Source of the DNA: Saccoglossus kowalevskii
Taxonomy: Eukaryota > Hemichordata > Enteropneusta > Harrimaniidae
Reading direction: 5' to 3'
Length of the DNA stretch: 14,773 bases
Assembly: GCF_000003605.2 (NCBI RefSeq)
Contig: NW_003133354.1
Span: 116,664 to 131,436 of the forward strand
Below, one piece after another: positions 1-7,927 of this stretch. The first letter of the stretch is position 1. Every line of letters begins with the position of its first letter. Made by a program: the position numbers and the translations under genes. Under the pieces are notes generated by a model that saw only the letters and a list, made by a program, of their open reading frames with translations, did not search any database and was not told where the DNA came from.

Positions 1-161
1 TACAATGCAGTAGACTTACCGGGTACAATGCAGTAGACTTATCAGGTACAATGCAGTAGACTTACCGGGTACAATGCCGTAGACTTAGCAGGTACACTGC
101 AGTAGACTTACCGGGTACAATGCAGTAGACTTATCAGGTACACTGCAGTAGACTTACCGGG
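1..161 (-). repeat. 23-bp minisatellite carrying repeated splice donors, open at left edge
   Basis: Seven exact-length 23-bp units start at 1, 24, 47, 70, 93, 116 and 139. Two variants alternate. Units 1, 3, 5 and 7 end in ccggg on the plus strand. Units 2 and 6 end in tcagg, and unit 4 ends in gcagg. Read on the minus strand (the TMEM68 sense), odd units contain CCCGGTAAGT, a full 5' splice-site consensus, while the even ones read GATAAGT or GCTAAGT and have lost the GT. Unit 7 supplies the donor of the TMEM68 exon at 158-325. The array lies in the following intron and continues beyond base 1, so its real length is unknown. Degenerate versions of the unit extend into the exon (162-187, then the start of another at 188). 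Confidence 0.95.
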
Positions 162-325
162 TACACTGAATAGAAACTTATCACCAATACAATGCGGCAT
201 TCTTTTCTTGTAAAGAATAAGTTTTGCTATTATATAGTAAGCATCTATTGGTATAGCACCATGATAATAAACAAGAACAGCAGCTCCCTCTGATGGAATC
301 TTCTCCATTCCTAGAATTTCATAGC
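158..325 (-). CDS. TMEM68: TMEM68-like acyltransferase, internal exon with catalytic motif
   Basis: Internal coding exon of a TMEM68-type (DIESL) acyltransferase of the LPLAT/DGAT-like superfamily. TMEM68 is an ER membrane enzyme known to make triacylglycerol and related neutral lipids independently of DGAT1/2. The acceptor ttttttgcag ends at 326 and the donor G|GTAAGT begins at 157. Both introns are phase 1, and splicing to 1278-1554 restores WHG-YEILGMEKIP. The translation includes YYHGAIPIDAYY, with a His followed six residues later by an Asp; this is the TMEM68 form of acyltransferase motif I. It then runs to GDKFLFSVPG, where human TMEM68 has a closely similar block by memory. Without splicing, the frame would run into the minisatellite and stop after about 15 codons. 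The rest of the enzyme (later LPLAT motifs) lies left of the window. Family identity is strong; substrate is inferred from the family. Confidence 0.93.
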
Positions 326-1277
326 CTGCAAAAAACAATTATTTAATACAAACAAAAACAACCATACTAACAGCAGTAATTGGTTCTCCCATCAGAGTTG
401 AGAATTAATGTTTATTGTGCCATTAACAACTTATACTATTCTTATGAGCTGTTAATTTGTGCAGTTGATTTGTCAAGAGTTCCTAAATAAAACCCATACT
501 CTGATATTGCCCCTTGTTTCTTTCTTCCATGGAGAAATATTTGACAATTTATAGAATGATCTTTGCATCACGCATTCTTGTCAAACTGCTTAGTGACATA
601 CTATAAGTATTGATCTTATTGGTGTTGCAGAAGGAAAGTTGAATATTGTTTATTGAAATTAATAATCCCCAGAACAATTTTCCAACATAGATTAGAAATT
701 ATAATTTGAAACTTATGTATAATTACTTCTCAGCATATGATCTAATTTGATGTATGTGTGAAGTTTTAACTTGAACATCCTAAGCATACACATAAGTGCT
801 TGTTTTAGTACGGTGTCTGAAGAGTGACTAATAACACATATACCTTGGTATTACTTAAGTAATAAAATGTGTACAAACTTTCAACTGAATCAGAAAATAT
901 ATTAGTGAGGAATCAGCATGGACATGAATAAAAACAAAATGGCACCATTTTTGTCTGAATCTCAGAAAGACATAGGAAATGCATCTGCAAACCAATATGC
1001 ATGATTCTCATACACAACAAAAATACGGTTCAATAATGGCAGAATTTTGAGGTATTTTAGCACTAAAATAAAATTGTATTGTTTGGATATAATAGCAAAT
1101 ATGGACTTTGGGACTTTGTTGCTATAGGTGTGTGGTCGTGGTTGCCAAGTTTAAAAAAGTTTATTAAAGGTACAGCCAATGTAATTTAACATTATAACCT
1201 GTCAAGAATATGTTTGGGATAAAGGCTCAACATTAATACATTAATGTATGAATAGCAATTGAAAATATTCCACTCAC
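326..1277 (-). other. TMEM68 intron
   Basis: A 952-bp phase 1 intron between the two TMEM68 exons. The donor GTGAGT is at 1277-1272 on the minus strand, and the acceptor is a T-rich tract ending TTTTTTGCAG at 326. I see AT-rich unique sequence and no coding block, tandem array or RNA gene in it. Confidence 0.85.
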
Positions 1278-1554
1278 CATGCCATATATTGGCTTGTGCT
1301 TCCCAAAATGTGGCAATACTTTCCCGTGCACAATCCCAGTATCCTCTGGAATAGGCATCAACTAATCTTCGTCGTGCTTTGTAGAACTGTAAAAACACTC
1401 CACACCCATATAACAGCAATAAAATTACCAAGGGTAATACAAACATGACAACTATTGGTGTGAACAACCATATTAGCCATTGCAGTAAATCCAAATCCAA
1501 AGTGTCAATTGTCACTTTAATCCAAGCAATATAATCCAATAACAACTCTATCAT
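1278..1554 (-). CDS. TMEM68: TMEM68-like acyltransferase, N-terminal exon with membrane anchor
   Basis: This exon encodes the N-terminal membrane part of TMEM68. From ATG 1554 there are 92 codons plus one base, then the donor GTGAGT at 1277. A hydrophobic stretch of about 35 residues (roughly residues 23-60, LLQWLIWLFTPIVVMFVLPL onward) fits one long or two tight membrane segments, as in TMEM68. It is followed by a basic patch (YKARRRLVDAY), then WDCARESIATFWEAQANIWHG, matching the human order WDGARKTVATLW...WHG. A good acceptor (TTTCTTTCAG) ends at 1598. The frame stays open from 1597 to the ATG, and human TMEM68, as remembered, has about 17 residues before the equivalent Met. The protein may therefore begin in an upstream exon. 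The first ATG in this exon (1565) opens only a two-codon frame, ATG AGA TAA, just before the chosen start. Confidence 0.9.
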
Positions 1555-1597
1555 GGTTATCTCATGGCTGGCAGGATAATTTTCTATATCAGTGTTA

Positions 1598-1893
1598 CTG
1601 AAAGAAAATAAGATATTTTAATTTTACACGCAAGAATACATGTACAGCAACCTGGGAGGGCCACTGCTTTGTATTTTCATTACTGTCACTTTATCCATAA
1701 TTTAATTGATATCGTAAATAAAACTCCACTTTTCTTTGAATATAAATTTCCATTTCCCAATACCCATTTAAATTTAAATTTCACTTTACAGTTTAAAATG
1801 CAATCACAATTAATATTTCATTTGTAATTCCAGTTTACGATTTTATTTCCACTCTACTTTTTGATTTGCGGTTTGATCTCATATTTTGATTAG
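1598..1893. other. probable TMEM68 5' intron, nothing else seen
   Basis: AT-rich sequence between the exon acceptor and the 78-bp tandem repeat. It probably belongs to the first intron of TMEM68, since the exon at 1278-1597 opens with a consensus acceptor. No exon, array or structured RNA is evident here. Confidence 0.5.
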
Positions 1894-2205
1894 CATTGCA
1901 TGTATATGCTGTGACATTATCAGTGAACAAAAACTCCCTTAATATACAACTATGTCACCTCACATTTAAGTCATTGCATGTATATGCTGTGACATTATCA
2001 GTGAACAAAAACTCCCTTAATATACAACTATGTCACCTCACATTTAAGTCATTGCATGTATATGCTGTGACATTATCAGTGAACAAAAACTTCCTTAATA
2101 TACAACTATGTCACCTCACATTTAAGTCATTGCATGTATATGCTGTGACATTATCAGTGAACAAAAACTCCCTTAATATACAACTATGTCACCTCACATT
2201 TAAGT
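1894..2205. repeat. 78-bp tandem repeat, 4 copies
   Basis: Four head-to-tail 78-bp copies start at 1894, 1972, 2050 and 2128. They are nearly identical; the one internal difference I see is a c-to-t change in copy 3 (cttcc for ctccc). The period is a multiple of three, so the plus strand shows a 120-residue open frame made of a 26-residue repeat. That frame is a by-product of the period: it starts inside the repeat, ends just outside it, and has no recognisable protein features. Each unit carries a small inverted pair, gtgacat and atgtcac. Confidence 0.95.
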
Positions 2206-2239
2206 TTCTGGAATCACTAAAGGTGAATTGTGTATACTT

Positions 2240-2710
2240 AGTTTATTGTTTTTATTAGCTGCAAATTGGTTTCTATTTCATGTTGTTTCAATATGTATCT
2301 ATGAAAGTTATTTTGTACTTTTCCCATGAGATCAATGTCTTTCCGCAAGTATGGAGACCATGCCTGAATGTAGTATTCCAAATGTGGACGTACTAATGAT
2401 GTATATAGTGGTAACATAACTTTAGCATTACGGCTGGTGATAGTCTGTTTAATGGCCCCCAGGACACAATTTGCCTGCTTGACACTTGCAGCAACTTGTA
2501 GACACTTTAATATCCTTTGAAACAATCACTCCCAAGTCCTTTTCATCAGGAACACAGCTCAGTGTAACATTGCCAAGGTGATACTGAAAATGTTGGTTGT
2601 TTTGGCCAAAATGAGTTATTCTGCACTTATCAGAGTTAAATAGCATCTGCCATTCCTCTGATCATTTGTATAATCTATGAATAGGTAAATCAATACTTTG
2701 TATTATCATT
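2240..2710 (-). mobile_element. degenerate non-LTR retrotransposon reverse transcriptase, 3' part
   Basis: Minus-strand remains of the C-terminal part of a LINE reverse transcriptase. Recognisable blocks are EEWQMLFNSDKC (about 2665-2615), KDLGVIVSKDIKVST (about 2545-2500), then in another frame LYTSLVRPHLEYYIQAWSPY (about 2410-2345) and KDIDLMGKVQ. This order is typical of jockey/CR1-like non-LTR elements. It is dead: a frameshift lies between the KVST block and the VLGAIKQTIT block (about 2480-2500), and an in-frame TGA stands where a Trp is expected just upstream of SEEWQ (about 2668). No endonuclease domain is present, so the copy is 5'-truncated or eroded. I cannot assign the exact clade. 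Confidence 0.85.
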
Positions 2711-3212
2711 TACATAATTTCTTTGATTTGTAGGTTTGGCATATTTTGAGTTATCAGTTGTTTAATTCACCCAATGTGGTAACACTTACTTAAATAGGAA
2801 TATTTGTAAGTTACCTTACATAGAGGAACCTGTGCTAGTGACCACCCCTTTGAGCAGTCTCAATGCAGTTCACATGTGACTATTGTATTAAAGACCACCA
2901 TTCCAATGTGACCAGTGCAGTCAGTCTCTTGTGTCAATGGTTTGAATCGGTGTATAACAACTGATGAAAGGCTGCATGTTTAGTGTTTTAATCAAATCAT
3001 GGCAAACATACATGTAGCGCCTGTCACGGTGTCCGTAGGAGATGTGGACAGAGACTGGAATGACTCTACATCCCCAGATAGACCCACCCGAAAGACACAT
3101 ACAGATAGACTCAACCACACAGACATAGACACAAGCCCTAAGACCAAGACGGAGTGGAGCTTCCGTGTAATCCACATGCACCTCGACTAAAGTCCTGAAC
3201 TACGAATTACAC
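2711..3212. other. unassigned stretch upstream of TMEM68 coding exons
   Basis: Small open frames on both strands around 2921-3190 overlap each other and match nothing I recognise, so I do not call a gene. In the TMEM68 direction this stretch lies just inside the possible first exon and would be intronic. Confidence 0.4.
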
Positions 3213-3262
3213 ACCTGTTACTCAGCTCAGCTGCTTCCGGTACGCGTGCAATGTATCCTGGG
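3213..3262 (-). promoter_or_regulatory. candidate TMEM68 promoter and noncoding first-exon end
   Basis: On the minus strand, ACCGGAAG (3241-3234) matches the ETS/GABP core common in housekeeping promoters. About 20 bases further on there is a splice-donor match, AACAG|GTGTGT (exon end 3215), that could close a short noncoding first exon spliced to the acceptor at 1598. The nearby tatcctgggaaat (3254-3266) loosely resembles a ZNF143-type element. These are motif matches only, with no transcript evidence; the position is plausible but weakly supported. Confidence 0.25.
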
Positions 3263-3361
3263 AAATACAAATATGATTAAAATAATATACAGTACTGTAC
3301 TATGAGTACTCTGAAACACGTGTGAAATGTTGACTTGCCAAAATTCAGCCACCATATATCA

Positions 3362-3375
3362 CCCCCCCCCCCCCC
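3362..3375. repeat. C14 homopolymer followed by CA-rich tract
   Basis: Fourteen consecutive C residues followed by a short CCCACCCACACACACA-like tract. This is a simple repeat, prone to length errors in sequencing and slippage in vivo. Confidence 0.95.
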
Positions 3376-5029
3376 AGCCCACCCACACACACATATTAGT
3401 CGAAATTTTCACAAAACAAACCAAAATTCTCATCGTTGTGTCCAACTCAATCGATCAAAATGCTTTCGATGTGGCCTCAAATGAGGGCGCACCTCGCAGG
3501 GACCCTGGCTCGAAATCGGCTCGAAACATATATTCCACTGGAAGAGTGTCAAGGCCGTTTTGCTCAGTGTCTTTTCGTATTAATGCTGTTTCGTCCCCGT
3601 TCGTCGATTTTGATACATATATTTTGTTTCGGCTATACCATTCGTGGACAGGGAAAGCAGGATTTCAAGACAGCTGTGGTACACGTGTATTTCGATATTA
3701 CTCTCAATAAATTAATTAAATTAGTTACGAGACAACTTACTAACAAATAGGGTGTGGAATAATATGCATCAACATTATGCGAAAGAAAAACAATTTTCCG
3801 GGTTGTCAGTCCAACAAAGCCAGATTCCAAAGAATTCAGTCTAAAGTTACAGTGTAAGCGCCTCTCATGAACCAAACAAGTCGTATTGTGTCCATTTCTG
3901 TCGAGTTTAGTTTCTCGTAATCAACCTTGTTGGCCCGTAAACTTTGTTTTGTTCGCGTATAATGCTTACATGTATTTAATTACTATATTTAGTGAGATAA
4001 GATAAGTTAGTGAAGTTTCTCAAATATTTTTTTGAGAAAGTTGGTCATAAATCACATGACAATGTTCATTGGTTTATCATGTAGAATCGTGAAGCTATTG
4101 TCCCATGACACCATGGAATAGCATTCTTTTGTGTGTTACAGGAACATATTGTGAGAAATGTGTCCTAATATTTTTTTTTCAAAAAATGCTATTTTTTGAA
4201 CAATTCTATAGAGTTAATGTTAAAGAAAAAAATGTTGCCACTTTTTAAAACCTCGATTTTTGAAATAATTGAGAACAACAAAACATATCCCACCATTCAG
4301 GCCAAACTGTTATTATCCCTTGTTTCGCGAACCCGCCGAATGAACAGAAGCCGACAATGAAATACAAAATTAAATTTCAGTGTAATTTCTCTTGTATCAT
4401 TTTTATCTTCATTTTTTTTATCGCCCGCCGCATAACAAATCCAAGTTGCATTTTCGTGAGAGCATCATGAGCAAAGTACCGAAGTCTCGCGCAGATAACA
4501 AACAATGTTTTACATGGAATACAATTTTATTTAATTTCTTCTCTCCGATCAATGATCTCACTTACAATTCTTTGAGAATCACACAAATCTAATCTTCAAA
4601 AAAATTGCCTTATAAAAACTCGAGAAACAAGGAATAAAACAAGTCTGGCCTCACAATATATATTTTTTTTCAGGCTATTTCACCATCACTGCCATAGGAT
4701 GGTAAAAGCGTTATAATAAATAAGAAAATGGTCACTATCCACTAAAACACAACCATCATTTTCTCGAAAATTAAGCTGGTGACCCCCAACCTTTTTTAAG
4801 TCAATATCCTTATATTGCCCGGAAGTACAATTTATTGGAAAATGAATAAATTCAGGATATTTGAAATCATGAGTAGGCCCTACCCTAATTTAAATAATAA
4901 TATTGTTACCGCTCAATACAATATATATTGTACTATTATTAAAAGTGAAAATGGTTGGGTCTGTTGTTTGATAGTCGTATTTCTCAAGAGAACGAACTCG
5001 AAAGCAAATACAGTATCCGAGGCGGCGGC
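3376..5029. other. gene-free intergenic DNA with small hairpins
   Basis: The part at about 3430-3720 is less AT-rich and has more CpG than its surroundings, and it carries overlapping open frames of 80-127 codons. None resembles a known family and none has convincing codon character, so I call no gene. Further right the sequence is AT-rich. It holds two AT-rich hairpins: 4016-4039 (9-bp arms, tttctcaaa) and 4178-4200 (perfect 10-bp arms, ttcaaaaaat, 3-base loop). Confidence 0.5.
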
Positions 5030-5240
5030 ACGACATTTTGCATGAGGGGTGAGATCTGCTCATCAACATTGCGCCGAAGGCGAGACCTTGCCAGGGGGTC
5101 CGGGCCATGCTTCCTCTTAAAAATTTTGAAATCTAGACTCTCCGAAACGTTATTTCAAGCATTTTGAGGGCCAAATTTTGCTGACACAAATGGTTTCATC
5201 TTTATTTTGGAGGGGCGACGGGACCATGGCCCCTCTGCCC
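5030..5240. repeat. GC-rich interspersed-repeat-like patch
   Basis: An abrupt change to G/C-rich sequence. It contains cgccgaaggcgagacc, ccagggggtccgggccatgc, then aaattttgaaatctagac and a gaggggcgacgggaccatgg block. From memory, similar GGGGGTCCGGGGGCATGC-type tracts are scattered through several marine invertebrate genomes, so I read this as one diverged copy of an interspersed repeat. Ends and class cannot be fixed from a single copy. The small open frames across it show no known protein. Confidence 0.4.
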
Positions 5241-5307
5241 CCGTGCCGCTGCCACTGAGTATTAAAACTATTATACTTTTGTCTTTGGTTTACTTCAGTA
5301 AACGTTT

Positions 5308-5317
5308 GGGGGGGGGG
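5308..5317. repeat. G10 homopolymer
   Basis: Ten consecutive G residues just left of the 16/17-bp array. Simple repeat. Confidence 0.95.
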
Positions 5318-5334
5318 TATAGACGGGGGACGAT

Positions 5335-5494
5335 CGATTCGTTCCAAATCACATTCGTCCCAAGTCGATTCGTCCCACAAGTCGATTCGTCCCAAAGTCG
5401 ATTCGTCCCACAAGTTGATTCGTCCCAAAGTCGATTAGTCCCACAAGTTGATTCGTCCCAAAGTCGATTCGTCCCACAAGTCGATCGATTCGTC
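5335..5494 (+). repeat. 16/17-bp minisatellite, left arm of an inverted pair
   Basis: A tandem array alternating gattcgtcccacaagtc (17 bp) with gattcgtcccaaagtc (16 bp), giving a 33-bp dimer. A cacattcgtccc variant occurs at the left end. It is the reverse complement of the array at 6050-6735: bases 5368-5395 are an exact 28-base complement of 6194-6221. Open frames in it on both strands are repeat artefacts. Confidence 0.95.
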
Positions 5495-5629
5495 AGATTT
5501 AAGGTTAGCCCACTACTAACTCGCCAAATAAACACAAAAAATCCAAACAACTAACTGTTCATGTACACGTCATGCACTGGCATGCGTAATTGTTCGTTAT
5601 GCCATTTTGTTTTTGCCGACGTTATAAAC
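5495..5629. other. spacer between minisatellite arrays
   Basis: Unique sequence between the left 16/17-bp array and the 44-bp satellite. No gene or structured element recognised. Confidence 0.6.
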
Positions 5630-5975
5630 AAATACACCTTACATGCAACGTAGAGTTATTAGTTAATAAATACAAATACACCTTACATGCAACGTAGAGT
5701 TATTAGTTAATAAATACAAATACACCATACATGCAACGTACAAGTTATTAGTTAATAAATACAAACACACCTTACATGCAACGTAGAGTTATTAGTTAAT
5801 AAATACAAATACATCGTACACGCAACGTACAAGTTATTAGTTAATAAATACAAATACACCGCACACGCAACGTAGAGTTATTAGTTAATAAATACAAATA
5901 CACCGCACACGCAACGTAGAGTTATTAGTTAATAAATACAAATACACCGTACACACAACGTGGAGTTATTCGTTA
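5630..5975. repeat. 44/45-bp tandem repeat, about 8 copies
   Basis: Units beginning aaatacacc start at 5630, 5674, 5718, 5763 (aaacacacc), 5807, 5852, 5896 and 5940. The period is 44 bp, or 45 where gtacaagtt replaces gtagagtt (copies starting at 5718 and 5807). Each copy carries a strongly conserved gttattagttaataaatac. The first copies read cttacatgcaacg, while later ones drift to cgcacacgcaacg. The last copy is truncated and diverged. The array sits between the two inverted 16/17-bp arrays. Confidence 0.95.
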
Positions 5976-6049
5976 GCGTGTCAGTAACAGTTGGCATAGA
6001 AATTGACCCTGCTCAAGATCGTAACGCTGACCAAAAATTAAAAAAAAAA

Positions 6050-6735
6050 TGGACGAATGTGAATTGGGACGAATGTGAAATGGGACGAATGTGAATTGGG
6101 ACGAATCGACTTGTGGGGCGAATGTGAATTGGGAAGAATCGACTTGTGGAACGAATGTGAATTGGGACGAATGTGAAATGGGACGAATGTGAATTGGGAC
6201 GAATCGACTTGTGGGACGAATGTGAATTGGGAAGAATCGACTTGTGGAACGAATGTGAATTGGGAAGAATCGACTTGTGGGACGAATGTGAATTGGGAAG
6301 AATGTGAAATGGGACGAATGTGAATTGGGAAGAATCGACTTGTGGGACGAATGTGAATTGGGAAGAATCGACTTGTGGAACGAATGTGAATTGGGAAGAA
6401 TCGACTTGTGGGACGAATGTGAATTGGGAAGAATGTGAAATGGGACGAATGTGAATTGGGACGAATCGACTTGTGGGACGAATGTGAATTGGGAAGAATC
6501 GACTTGTGGAACGAATGTGAATTGGGAAGAATCGACTTGTGGGACGAATGTGAATTGGGAAGAATGTGAAATGGGACGAATGTGAATTGGGAAGAATCGA
6601 CTTGTGGGACGAATGTGAATTGGGAAGAATCGACTTGTGGAACGAATGTGTTGGGACGAATGTGAATTGGGATGAATTGACTGTGAATCGTGTAAACAAA
6701 AAGGCAATTTGATACGAAACAATTTGGGACGAAGC
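6050..6735 (-). repeat. 16/17-bp minisatellite with 131-bp higher-order period, right arm
   Basis: Monomers acgaatgtgaattggg, acgaatgtgaaatggg and acgaatcgacttgtggg, with acgaat/aagaat variation, are arranged in a longer pattern. The marker gaatgtgaaatg recurs at 6071, 6169, 6300, 6431 and 6562; the last three intervals are each 131 bp and the first is 98, one 33-bp dimer short. The array is degenerate after about 6650. It is the inverted counterpart of 5335-5494. The two minus-strand open frames of about 250 codons across it consist only of translated repeat (Ser/Phe/Pro/His-rich, shifting frame each 131 bp) and are not genes. Confidence 0.95.
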
Positions 6736-6953
6736 AGCATTAGTACGTAACGACACTAAACATTACACGTGTGTCCCTGGCGTGGTTAACAGGTGAAACT
6801 TTTACAATACGGCGTAAAGTTTAGCACATGTTATTGTTCTGTGTGAAACAAATGTTGAAATAAGAATTCAGAACAGTTTTTATTTATAGAGCAAAAACAA
6901 AATGGTATATATGGTAACATTGAACAACTGTCAAACATCGTAAAACATAAACA
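6736..6953. other. spacer, nothing recognised
   Basis: AT-rich unique sequence between the inverted minisatellite arm and the tetranucleotide repeat. I see no gene or repeat unit. Confidence 0.5.
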
Positions 6954-7046
6954 ATTCATTCATTCATTCATTCATTCATTCATTCATTCGTTCGTTCGTT
7001 CGTTCGTTCGTTCGTTCATTCATTTATTCATTCATTCATTTATTAG
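6954..7046. repeat. compound ATTC / CGTT microsatellite
   Basis: A tetranucleotide array with an (attc)n flank, a central uninterrupted block of seven CGTT units (6989-7016), and attc/attt units again to about 7046. The CpG-bearing version is confined to the middle. Confidence 0.95.
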
Positions 7047-7790
7047 TAATAAAAATGATTTATTATATATATTATTTATAAGGCCCATGAAGGTAACAAT
7101 ATATTTTTATATGTACATTTTTCACCGAAAATATGAGTGATTAGTAGTAATAAAAACAATTATTAATCATTATATTATCTGAAAGAAAAGCCCTTACTAA
7201 ATGGCAACAACCAAATCAACCTTATTAGCATTTATAAACAAATCATCTCACATAACTCAAATCTATGATAACCGCAAAATGTGTTTAATTTCACAATGAA
7301 AATATATTTACAATGGCAAGCGAGCTTCGTCAAGAGGAGAAAAATAAAATACCCTATATAATTGCTTGAAAAAAGGCATTATTGGTTTGCTTCTCTACGT
7401 TTTCACCTGTTTAGAAAATATTCTACCGCCATGTTGATGATAAAAGTGATGTTGATAACTAATGTTGAATTTCTACAAAGGATATGTTTATATACAAAAC
7501 TTATGGAAACTGTGGAAAATTCATGAAATTAATAAATTTGATACATTCAAAACAACATCTTCTGATGGGATTTCAAAATATAACTACATGTATATATATA
7601 GGAATCATGTCACCACAACACTGTGTGTGATGCAGCTTTTATTTCTGACAGCAACGAATGACTTATCTTAGATAAGAAGGCAATATACACTTTTTTTCGA
7701 GTATTTTGCTGAATCACACTCCACCGTCCATTCGGTTGATGAGGAAAAAATAATGTTTACCAAGTCTGCAAAGCATTTTGGGTAACAACC
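7047..7790. other. AT-rich intergenic DNA
   Basis: No convincing coding sequence. The only open frame (7462-7671) is AT-driven with no recognisable motif. The base composition becomes more balanced near 7700, approaching the candidate CCM2 promoter. Confidence 0.5.
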
Positions 7791-7927
7791 GCGCCCAATA
7801 TGGCCGCCTCCAGTTGATTTATATTACTGATCGCCAAGTGTTGTCGATTTTCGGCTCCAAACACAACCACAACTATGGAAAGGTGAACCGCACAGAATGA
7901 CAATATATTGTAAGAACAGTATATGGA
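7791..7927 (+). promoter_or_regulatory. candidate CCM2 promoter / 5' leader with YY1-like site
   Basis: A CpG-containing segment just upstream of the candidate first coding exon. Bases 7796-7808 (caatatggccgcc) match the YY1 core AATATGGCNGC that is often found near transcription starts and 5' leaders. If transcription starts upstream of it, this ATG opens a five-codon frame and another short frame opens at 7875, so the leader would carry upstream ORFs. No TATA box is obvious. This is motif evidence only. Confidence 0.3.

Noticed and set aside
1-2205. Tandem arrays as possible CRISPR arrays
   Set aside because: Units are contiguous with no unique spacers, and the genome is eukaryotic.
1896-2258. 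A 120-codon plus-strand frame with a 26-residue repeat
   Set aside because: It is the 78-bp tandem repeat read in an open frame, with no signal, domain or codon support, and the copies are equally conserved at all codon positions.
3327-3875. Overlapping open frames of 80-127 codons on both strands in a CpG-richer patch
   Set aside because: Three frames are open at once, none resembles a known protein, and no splice or start context stands out.
5973-6756. Two overlapping minus-strand open frames of about 250 codons, rich in Ser, Phe, Pro and His
   Set aside because: They are translations of the 16/17-bp minisatellite in two frames. The composition follows the repeat, and the frame shifts every 131 bp between the two.
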